From assembly GCA_900549105.1 (NCBI GenBank), contig URND01000048.1, positions 1-20,134 on the forward strand: a stretch of 20,134 nucleotides of DNA, given 5' to 3'. This DNA comes from an uncultured Eubacteriales bacterium (GTDB taxonomy: Bacteria > Bacillota > Clostridia > Lachnospirales > Lachnospiraceae). Below, piece after piece: positions 13,916 to 20,134 of this stretch; positions within the stretch are counted from its first letter, which is position 1; each line of letters opens with the position of its first letter. The notes beneath the pieces were generated by a model. The model was not told the DNA's origin. It saw nothing but the letters and a program-made list of their open reading frames with translations, and searched no databases. Position numbers and translations under genes: made by a program.

Positions 13916-15265
13916 CTATAGGTTCTTATATATTTCCCACTCCTGCTTTAAAGAAATATCATTTTCAGGCAGAAATATTTCCTGCTTCAAAGAAAGCTGC
14001 GAAATGGCCTCATATAACTGGCTTGCCTTCTTCTCATATACCAACACCAGCGCTGCCAGTCCGGCAAAGGCTTCGCCATTTTCCAGAATTAAAACAGGTA
14101 ATCCAAAAAGATTCGCAATTCGCTGCATGTATCTCTTATTTACTGTACTGCCTCCGGTAACAAATATACGTTTTATTTTCTTTTGCTTTATCAATATCCG
14201 GGCCTTATCATAAATCTGAAACATAACGCCATTCAAAGCAGCCGTCATCTTTCCCCCGTTTTCACTTGGGGCATGTGGGTAAAACACTTCATTTTTAAAT
14301 ACACAGCCCTCCGTTTGGCCTTCTACGCCTCCAGCCAGCTCTATATACTTCTCTGCGCTGTCTCCACCTTCATTTATCCGCACTCCCTGCAAATAAATAT
14401 TTCCTTCCAAATGCTGTGAAAAGAAATTATCCGCAGGAGTATGGCTTGTATCTGTCAAATATCTCAAGACTGCTGTTGTTCCAAGTGAAATACAACAATC
14501 TCCTTTTAACACTGCGCCCGTTGAGATATTTGCTGCCGGTCCGTCACCACTGCCCACCAGCACCGGAACCGCATCTATTGACCAGAAATTTGCTGTTTCC
14601 TCCCTGAGCATGCCTGCCAGTTCATAGGGCTTCTTCACTTCGGGAAGCATTTCTTCGGAAACATCCAGAACTTTAAGCATTTCCCGCCACCATTGCCCGC
14701 TTTGCTGACAGTAAAGCTGTGTCGTCGATGCTGAGGCACAATCTATTACACGCTCCCCGGTTAAACAGTACAAAAGATAGGTTTTGGCATCCATGATATA
14801 TCTCGTTTTACTCATAATCTCCGGAAAATATTTTTTTATCCACAACAATTTCCCCGGCCAGTATATACCGTTTAACGGACAGCTTGTATTTTCATAAATT
14901 TTTTCCCGAGATATTAATTCCGTCAATGGTTCAATGAATTCTTCCCCTCTGGTATCTATTCCGTAAATCATAGCTGTCAGAGGCCGGTTGTTCTCATCGA
15001 CAAGCAGCAGGCTATTCATCTGGGATGATATACAGATTGCTTTCACCTGATATTCTTCGGATAAAACTCCCCGAACTGCCTCATTAAATGCCTGATAAAG
15101 CGCCTCAGCAGCTCCTTCTGCATACAAATGCTTACGTATGCCGGGAGTTCTTACACTTGTTTTTGTTAAAACTGTTCCATCATAATCAATCAATGCCGCT
15201 TTTAAATTTGTACTGCCCGAATCTACCGCCAAAATACATTCTTTTCTAAGCTGAACATTTGTCAT
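13916..15265 (-). CDS. FGGY-family carbohydrate kinase
   Basis: Predicted 449-aa kinase, somewhat shorter than the usual 480-520. The N-terminal phosphate-binding motif is ILAVDSGSTNLKAAL (residues 11-25). GSGDGPAANIS (238-248) carries the probable catalytic Asp241. ISLGTTAVLR (259-268) and FVTGGSTVNKRYMQRIANLF (368-387) form the second ATP-binding part, and EAFAGLAAL follows. Such enzymes phosphorylate sugars, polyols or sugar acids. Two bases separate it from the aldolase stop, so it is tightly coupled. In this operon it would phosphorylate the imported compound before the lyase and aldolase steps, replacing the PTS of the classical D-glucosaminate route. Exact substrate unknown: gluconate-, xylulose- and erythritol-type members look alike at this level. 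Confidence 0.88.
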   Translation of the reverse strand: MTNVQLRKECILAVDSGSTNLKAALIDYDGTVLTKTSVRTPGIRKHLYAEGAAEALYQAFNEAVRGVLSEEYQVKAICISSQMNSLLLVDENNRPLTAMIYGIDTRGEEFIEPLTELISREKIYENTSCPLNGIYWPGKLLWIKKYFPEIMSKTRYIMDAKTYLLYCLTGERVIDCASASTTQLYCQQSGQWWREMLKVLDVSEEMLPEVKKPYELAGMLREETANFWSIDAVPVLVGSGDGPAANISTGAVLKGDCCISLGTTAVLRYLTDTSHTPADNFFSQHLEGNIYLQGVRINEGGDSAEKYIELAGGVEGQTEGCVFKNEVFYPHAPSENGGKMTAALNGVMFQIYDKARILIKQKKIKRIFVTGGSTVNKRYMQRIANLFGLPVLILENGEAFAGLAALVLVYEKKASQLYEAISQLSLKQEIFLPENDISLKQEWEIYKNL

Positions 15266-15267
15266 TT

Positions 15268-16002
15268 TTAGGCCCTTTTAATGGCTGCTATCGCTTTATC
15301 CATTTTTTCAAAATCCAGTTTGCCTTTCTCATCTTTTAAAGAGCCGTAAAGATGGGGCATTACATATTTGGCGCCAGCCCTAAGACATGTCCGAACAATA
15401 ATTTCCACATTATCAGGGGTAATCCCACCTGTCGGTTCTATCATCATATCAAATTCTCCGGCGACACGTGCCGCTTCTTCCAGTTCCTCTAAATATTGCA
15501 GCCCCTTGACTGGGAAGAACTTTAAGCTTTTTACATGGGTTTCTTTCAGCATAGCTGCGGCGGCCCGGATTGGCACTACAGCCTCTTCTTTTTCACTCAT
15601 CGGGCCGGTTCCAATCTGCACATAACCAACCCTGCCGGTAGGTCGGATTAACGCATTTGCTATTGTATGGTTTCCTTTTTCATCAATTAATCTCTGAGAC
15701 AAGGCTGCCGCTGGAAAAACCTGGTTTAGATGTTCCGTGTTGCAGCTCAATGCCAACTTCAAAGCCCGCTCCCACTGGGAGGATGCCCCATCGCCAAGGC
15801 CGGCCGATACACGAATTCCCTTTTCCTGCAAAGCCCGAATAGTGAGAATACCATCCTCTAATTCAGGGAAAGATTTCGCCGTAACTCCTGTCAAAAACAC
15901 ATTTCCATAGCGCTCCCTCGCCTCAAGACATTGTTCGACACTAAAGCACTGAATATTAATCAATATTTTCCCATTAATACTTTCTTTAAACATCTGTTTC
16001 AT
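15268..16002 (-). CDS. dgaF: KDGP aldolase, DgaF family
   Basis: Predicted 244-aa enzyme related to 2-dehydro-3-deoxy-6-phosphogluconate aldolase DgaF of Salmonella, which yields pyruvate and glyceraldehyde-3-phosphate. Family features seen: NGKILINIQ start, GLGDGASSQWERAL, HLNQVFPAAA, RPTGRVGYVQIGTGP, LKFFPVKGLQYLEEL with probable Schiff-base lysine in the FFPVKG segment, MMIEPTGGI, and VMPHLYGSL near the end. I chose ATG 16002 (MKQMFKESINGK) with AAAGGGATGGG upstream. A TTG 36 nt earlier also opens the frame but adds residues that the family lacks. Length is close to the DgaF norm of about 246. It lies between the lyase and the kinase genes, as expected for the last carbon-carbon cleavage step. 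Confidence 0.88.
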   Translation of the reverse strand: MKQMFKESINGKILINIQCFSVEQCLEARERYGNVFLTGVTAKSFPELEDGILTIRALQEKGIRVSAGLGDGASSQWERALKLALSCNTEHLNQVFPAAALSQRLIDEKGNHTIANALIRPTGRVGYVQIGTGPMSEKEEAVVPIRAAAAMLKETHVKSLKFFPVKGLQYLEELEEAARVAGEFDMMIEPTGGITPDNVEIIVRTCLRAGAKYVMPHLYGSLKDEKGKLDFEKMDKAIAAIKRA

Positions 16003-16057
16003 TGTTATACCCATCCCTTTCGCTTCGCACAGGTTCAAAACATTAAACCTGCAAAAA

Positions 16058-17155
16058 TCAAGCTAATATATCAAAGATTCGTTTTGCTATCACCGGTAAT
16101 TCATCTGCTTTTAATTCCCTCGGGTCAAATTGAATAATTCCTTCATCTACAAGATGATTTCTTGTTCTGATTGACGGATTGCCGCCTTCTAATTCTGAAA
16201 TCATTTGTTTTCCGGTTAATTTACAATTTTTCCCAAGTATTAGTTGTACACGGGGAATTGGACGTGTTGCGTCCCACTTGATTTTAGTTGTAACTCCTTT
16301 TATATCTGCCAGAAGCCGCTGCAATTCCTCTGCAATTTTCTCAAATTCGGCAACTTGCTTTTCTTCATTGCGTTTACTGTACTGTTCCAGCGCAAAATAA
16401 AGGCCCATAATATTTTCTTTTCCTACCTTCATCATTCTGGCAATGCCCTTATCCTGAATCTGACAGTTATGCATGCGTTCCTCGGAACCGATAACCAAGC
16501 CCGATGTAGGCCCCCCAATAGCTTTATGACCACTGAATATTACATAATCCGCTCCGCTCCCTGCATAATATGACAAATCTGTTTCTGCAGCGGCATCCAC
16601 GATTACCGGAAGATTATGTTCATGCGCGATTTTAATCACCTGCTCTAAAGAAAGCATACCGTTCGATACCGCATGATGAGAAACTACATACATAATCGCG
16701 GCCGTCCTTTCATTAATCGCACCAAGCAAATGATACTCTTTTGTTCCTGTTACCATTCCAATCTCTTTCACAGCTGCTCCCGTCAAACGAATGGCCTGAG
16801 CAATATTTGCACCAAAGTTAACCATATGACCCTTTTGAATGATAATCTCATTCGGCATCCAGTTCACATCCGGAAGCATTTCTACCTTATATATATCTCC
16901 TCCGGTCAATACCGATGCGACAGAAATCACAATTCCCGCGGCGCTGCATGCAGTTACACATCCTGCTTCCGCACCTGCCAAACGGCCTGCCAACTTTCCA
17001 ATCTTTGGTTTCAGCAGCTCCATATCCACGTATCCCTGAGCCACCATCCCTATTTTTTCAATGACATCCAGTTCAATTGCAGAGCTTCCCAGATAGGTCA
17101 TTTTTCCAGCCCCATTAATAATCTTTGGCAATCCTATTTTCTCATATGGATTCAT
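16058..17155 (-). CDS. PLP-dependent ammonia-lyase-like enzyme, DgaE/SelA-like family
   Basis: Predicted 365-aa fold-type I PLP enzyme. Lys211 in YVIFSGHKAIGGPTSGLV is the likely Schiff-base lysine, Asp187 in VIVDAAAETDL the pyridine-nitrogen partner. An N-terminal NGAGKMTYLGSS and a GRLAGAEAGCVTACSAAGIV stretch are typical of the group annotated as SelA-like or DgaE. DgaE turns D-glucosaminate-6-phosphate into KDGP and ammonia. With a KDGP aldolase gene directly downstream, the same beta-elimination chemistry is likely here. It is not selenocysteine synthase: no selB or tRNA-Sec is nearby and the protein is about 100 residues shorter. Good AAGGAGA ribosome site. Substrate stereochemistry cannot be read from sequence. 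Confidence 0.85.
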   Translation of the reverse strand: MNPYEKIGLPKIINGAGKMTYLGSSAIELDVIEKIGMVAQGYVDMELLKPKIGKLAGRLAGAEAGCVTACSAAGIVISVASVLTGGDIYKVEMLPDVNWMPNEIIIQKGHMVNFGANIAQAIRLTGAAVKEIGMVTGTKEYHLLGAINERTAAIMYVVSHHAVSNGMLSLEQVIKIAHEHNLPVIVDAAAETDLSYYAGSGADYVIFSGHKAIGGPTSGLVIGSEERMHNCQIQDKGIARMMKVGKENIMGLYFALEQYSKRNEEKQVAEFEKIAEELQRLLADIKGVTTKIKWDATRPIPRVQLILGKNCKLTGKQMISELEGGNPSIRTRNHLVDEGIIQFDPRELKADELPVIAKRIFDILA

Positions 17156-17171
17156 ATCTCTTCTCCTTTTG

Positions 17172-18188
17172 TCAGTTCTTATTCCAGCCGCCCATATGCA
17201 TATGTATTACCATAGACATCATTTCTGTCAATCCAATATTCACTTTATGACAAGTTCCGTCATTTTTAGGATCCACATATGCGGTTAACCCGTCAATTGC
17301 GCCCGCATCTACCAAGGCATCTGTAATTCGAACGATATCTATGTGATTAAATATTTCTACTTTATTTGCTGCGGCAGCGATGCATGCCGCCATGCCAAGC
17401 GCTCCCCAATTGGATATACAGGAAACAACGAGATGGTCTACTTTCGTAGCCGGAACTACAATATCGCCATTTTTCAGATTATGAATAATGGCTTCTGCCG
17501 CGTTGCCCATACCCAATTCATTTCCGCCGTCGCCAATACCAACTGTTAAAATTCCCCTTGAAGAAGCTTCTCTCATACAGTAATCTGCTTTGATAACCAA
17601 CTCTGTCGGCACTTCTCTGCCAGTTACGTTATGATAAATACCTTCTTTATTTGCTCCCGGAAGTTCGATGGAAATCAAGGCATCCGGTTTTATTTTATCA
17701 AGCAGTTCCTTTGCATCTGATTCCGCTCTTTCTGTTTCCGTAGTAAAATTGATAACTGTCGAAACAGAAGCTTTTGGCGGACCCGGTTTAGACTTTAATG
17801 CAGTCTCCAAATCAGATACGATCAGTCCCGCCGCTCTTAGGCCTGCGACGCCAAATCCATACAGTTTCTCTTCCATAACAAGAATCGGAATAACATCAAA
17901 AGCCTCTTCCAAGGCGCGGGCCAAAATAGCGGCTCCTACCGGTCCATCCGTTTCCGTTAATCCTGAAATCAGCCAGGAACGGCTCGGCCATCCGGTAAAA
18001 ATCAATACACGGCTTCCTGATTTCAGTCGTTCTTTTAAAGCGAGTGCAGCTTCCATGGCGAGCGGCTTTTTCCTCTTTCCATACACCTCTGCGTATAATT
18101 CATGCGAAATACCTCTTGCTGTATAATCCTTTGCAACCAATGCATCGATGACTTCTCCCAGTCTGATTAATTTATCCATATTATCCAT
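17172..18188 (-). CDS. D-glutamate-cyclase-like protein (DUF4392)
   Basis: Predicted 338-aa protein of the DUF4392/D-glutamate cyclase C-terminal family. Landmarks: LIFTGWPSRSW (residues 62-72), ETDGPVGAAILARAL (79-93), ISIELPGANKEGIYHNVTG (172-190), IGDGGNELGMGN (218-229), CHKVNIG near the end. The mammalian member converts D-glutamate to 5-oxo-D-proline. Bacterial members are mostly uncharacterised. It sits between the permease and the lyase genes, 16 nt ahead of the latter, so it should act in the same pathway, perhaps opening or closing a lactam/lactone or freeing an amino-acid part of the imported compound. A second ATG three codons inside is a possible alternative start. No signal peptide, so cytosolic. 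Confidence 0.85.
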   Translation of the reverse strand: MDNMDKLIRLGEVIDALVAKDYTARGISHELYAEVYGKRKKPLAMEAALALKERLKSGSRVLIFTGWPSRSWLISGLTETDGPVGAAILARALEEAFDVIPILVMEEKLYGFGVAGLRAAGLIVSDLETALKSKPGPPKASVSTVINFTTETERAESDAKELLDKIKPDALISIELPGANKEGIYHNVTGREVPTELVIKADYCMREASSRGILTVGIGDGGNELGMGNAAEAIIHNLKNGDIVVPATKVDHLVVSCISNWGALGMAACIAAAANKVEIFNHIDIVRITDALVDAGAIDGLTAYVDPKNDGTCHKVNIGLTEMMSMVIHMHMGGWNKN

Positions 18189-18226
18189 TCTTTACCCCAT
18201 TTCCAGTACTTCTTAATTTTTGTGAA

Positions 18227-19066
18227 TTAAGCTTTTTTAGAATCCAATCTGTTTCTGATTCCGTCTCCCAATAAGTTAAATCCTAAAATCAAGATTGCAA
18301 TAAACATACCCGGGAAAATCATAAGATGCGGAGCCATGTCAAAATACATACGTCCGCGGCTCAACATCGTTCCCAATTCTGCAGTGGGCGGCTGAACCCC
18401 CAACCCGAGGAAGCCTAACGCGGATGCGACAAGCAATGCTTCACTGGCCATTAGGCTTAAAATCACTGCCGTATTTCCTGTGATATTCCGCAAAATATGT
18501 TTTGTCAAAATAAAATATGTGGTACTTCCCGATGCTTTTCCCGCCTCGATATATTCCAAATTCTTTACCTGCATGACAAATCCTCTGATGTATCTGATTA
18601 GCTGCGGCGCCTGAGTAAAAGCAATTGTAAATACCAGCCCCCAAAAACTGGAGCCGAAAATAGTTACAACAAAAATCGAAAGAACCATCGATGGAAACGT
18701 AAGAATGGATTCCGAAACAACAGAAATCACCCGATCCACATTACCTCCCACATAACCGGCACACAATCCAAACGGAAGAGCCAGAATATAGGCGAAGGAT
18801 ACGCCGCATACTGCAATCATCAGGTCTATTCTCCCGCCCTCCAGTACTCTTCCAAATAAACCTCTTCCCGCCTCATCTGCTCCAAACAGGAATTCGCTGT
18901 CCGGCCTATGCAGGGCATTTGCCAGATTCTGCCCCTCATCTTTTAAGAAAAAAGGCACGATGCACACAAGTAATGCATAGATAATGATAATACCCGCTCC
19001 GATTGCCAGACTTCGATCTTTAAAAAAATGGGAAAGTTTCTTTTTTCCTGTTGATTTTTCTTTCAC
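18227..19066 (-). CDS. ABC transporter permease, DppC type
   Basis: Predicted 279-aa inner-membrane permease. N-terminal cytosolic tail, first TM at about residues 20-40 (AIGAGIIIIYALLVCIVPFF), an extracytoplasmic loop with FLFGADEAGRGLFGRVLEGG, and five further TM segments. The ATPase-contact loop is NLEYIEAGKASGSTTYFILT. The GTG start is preceded by AGGAGGG, which overlaps the stop codon of the DppB gene, so translation is coupled. It forms the channel with the DppB protein. The gap to the next gene holds a small AT-only inverted repeat (18212-18231) without terminator character. Confidence 0.92.
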   Translation of the reverse strand: MKEKSTGKKKLSHFFKDRSLAIGAGIIIIYALLVCIVPFFLKDEGQNLANALHRPDSEFLFGADEAGRGLFGRVLEGGRIDLMIAVCGVSFAYILALPFGLCAGYVGGNVDRVISVVSESILTFPSMVLSIFVVTIFGSSFWGLVFTIAFTQAPQLIRYIRGFVMQVKNLEYIEAGKASGSTTYFILTKHILRNITGNTAVILSLMASEALLVASALGFLGLGVQPPTAELGTMLSRGRMYFDMAPHLMIFPGMFIAILILGFNLLGDGIRNRLDSKKA

Positions 19067-19077
19067 ATCTGTCCCTC

Positions 19078-19998
19078 CTATTCCAATCGAATCCGCGGGT
19101 CAATCTGTCCGTATAATAAATCCACAACCAGATTTATACTCAAAAACGCAAGTACAAAAAAGAATGTGATTCCCTGCATTAATTCATAATCCCTGAAACT
19201 TACAGCCGCCAATAACAACTGTCCCATTCCCGGATAGGAAAACAGGTTTTCAATAACAACCGAACCTCCCAGCAGATACCCGGCCTGCATGCCGACCATT
19301 GTCACAATCGGCGGAAGCGCCGGTCTCAATATATGTCGAAAAATGATAACCCACGTTTGCATTCCTTTGGCTTCCGCAAATCTTACATATTCTTCATTAA
19401 CCACTTCCATAACCGCAGATCGGGTAATCCTCGCAACTAATGCAATAAGTCTCGCCGCAATTGCCAGCACCGGCAGAATCATTGCAGAAAATGAACCATA
19501 TCCTATTGCCGGCAATATACCCAATTTCACCGCAAAAATCTGAACCAAAACAAGGCCCAGCCAAAAATTTGGTACTGCCAATACGCATACCCACAACATC
19601 AACAGAACTTTGCTCAGTTTCGAATCCGGATATACCCCTGAGAAAATACCGGCGCTAACGCCAATTACAACAGAAACTAAAATACTGCCTGCCATCAATT
19701 GCAGAGTAGGGATAATTCGGTTTTGAATGACTTCAAAAACCGGCTGATTATAGGAATAGGAAAATCCCAAATCACCACTCAATAAATTTTTCAGATAATT
19801 TACATATTGTACGCCTAAACTTTGGTTCAGCCCCATGGCTTCTCTGAGATTATCCACCTCAGCCTGGGTAGCCCCCGGTCCCAAAATCAATGATGCCGGA
19901 TTGCCCGGAAGCAAACGAAACAAAATAAACATAAGCGATACTACCAAAAACACCTGAAAAACAAGATTACATAGTTTTTTTACCACATATCCAGACAT
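19078..19998 (-). CDS. ABC transporter permease, DppB type
   Basis: Predicted 306-aa inner-membrane permease with six TM segments. The first begins LCNLVFQVFLVVSLMFILFR, followed by the family-typical RLLPGNPASLILGPGATQAE. The loop NEEYVRFAEAKGMQTWVIIF contacts the ATPases. ATG start with AAGGGGG upstream. It is the first gene after the intra-operon terminator at 20031-20067. Together with DppC, DppD and DppF types and a substrate-binding protein it makes a complete peptide/opine/nickel-family importer. Confidence 0.93.
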   Translation of the reverse strand: MSGYVVKKLCNLVFQVFLVVSLMFILFRLLPGNPASLILGPGATQAEVDNLREAMGLNQSLGVQYVNYLKNLLSGDLGFSYSYNQPVFEVIQNRIIPTLQLMAGSILVSVVIGVSAGIFSGVYPDSKLSKVLLMLWVCVLAVPNFWLGLVLVQIFAVKLGILPAIGYGSFSAMILPVLAIAARLIALVARITRSAVMEVVNEEYVRFAEAKGMQTWVIIFRHILRPALPPIVTMVGMQAGYLLGGSVVIENLFSYPGMGQLLLAAVSFRDYELMQGITFFFVLAFLSINLVVDLLYGQIDPRIRLE

Positions 19999-20030
19999 AC
20001 AAAGCCCCCTTGTATTCTTGTTTATAAAAT

Positions 20031-20067
20031 AAAAACCGATAAAGCAAAGTCTGCCGTACCGGTTTTT
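20031..20067 (-). terminator. Terminator between substrate-binding protein gene and permease genes
   Basis: An 11-bp stem (20031-20041 with 20057-20067, one G-U pair) ending in a run of five T. As the A and T runs lie in the stem ends, it can work in both directions. It probably lets only part of the transcripts continue into the permease and enzyme genes. Confidence 0.7.
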
Positions 20068-20081
20068 ATTATTTTATAGTA

Positions 20082-20134
20082 TTATTTCACGCGATGAACC
20101 AGAGTAAATACTACCGGCAATACCATAACACTAT
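20082..20134 (-). CDS. C-terminal end of probable substrate-binding protein (partial)
   Basis: The last 16 codons before a TAA read SVMVLPVVFTLVHRVK. The gene continues beyond the window. Position ahead of dppB-type genes, a terminator directly behind it, and a hydrophobic beta-strand ending are what one expects for the extracytoplasmic solute-binding lipoprotein of a Dpp/Opp system. The fragment is too short for a family call on its own. Confidence 0.5.
   Translation of the reverse strand, partial: SVMVLPVVFTLVHRVK

Noticed and set aside
16058..17155. Selenocysteine synthase SelA
   Set aside because: Same fold and annotation history, but shorter than SelA, no selB, selD or tRNA-Sec nearby, and a KDGP aldolase gene next door; the DgaE-like assignment fits better.
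18212..18231. AT-only inverted repeat between the dppC-type gene and the DUF4392 gene
   Set aside because: Seven A/T-rich pairs with no clear T-run behind it; too weak to call a terminator or riboswitch.

Overview
The window looks like a low-GC Firmicute, most likely a gut-type Clostridium/Lachnospiraceae. This is inferred from AT-rich DNA, strong AGGAGG-like ribosome sites, GTG/TTG starts, the NLYAYCDNNP style of the Rhs core, a Dpp-type transporter operon and a repressor/ImmA-type element gene. No rRNA, tRNA, CRISPR array or insertion sequence was seen.

Region A (about 1-10,650, nearly all minus strand) is a degraded polymorphic-toxin island. An Rhs/YD-repeat gene (7287-10661) has lost its 5' part. 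Downstream of it in transcription order lie a broken 2-3 TM gene (in-frame stop plus frameshift), a 233-aa membrane protein, and a series of small membrane or membrane-anchored proteins in paralogous sets. These are two 204-206 aa proteins, three proteins built from a ~135-aa repeat ending in a CPIEEYE-type motif, small TM/tail proteins, and a 172-aa PH-like protein. Fragments of the same genes, and a 47-bp piece of the Rhs core, are scattered between them. The layout suggests a bank of orphan immunity genes that grew by duplication and recombination. The immunity role is inferred from position and architecture, not from recognised families.

Region B (about 10,550-11,873, plus strand) starts with the last ~32 codons of a probable XRE repressor, cut by the Rhs island junction. 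It continues with an ImmA/IrrE-like metallopeptidase gene and then a complete DinJ-YafQ toxin-antitoxin pair, with a good promoter, a paired direct repeat as candidate operator, and a terminator shared with the convergent operon.

Region C (11,930-20,134, minus strand) is one operon. Transcription enters from the right: C-terminus of a probable substrate-binding protein, an intra-operon terminator, DppB- and DppC-type permeases, a D-glutamate-cyclase-like (DUF4392) protein, a DgaE-like PLP lyase, a DgaF-like KDGP aldolase, an FGGY kinase, and DppD- and DppF-type ATPases. The enzymes resemble the D-glucosaminate route (lyase to KDGP, aldolase to pyruvate plus glyceraldehyde-3-P). Here a peptide-type ABC importer and a sugar kinase take the place of the PTS, and a DUF4392 enzyme is added. 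That points to a PTS-independent catabolic pathway for an amino-sugar acid or related conjugate. This operon and the shuffled immunity array are the two most interesting parts of the window.
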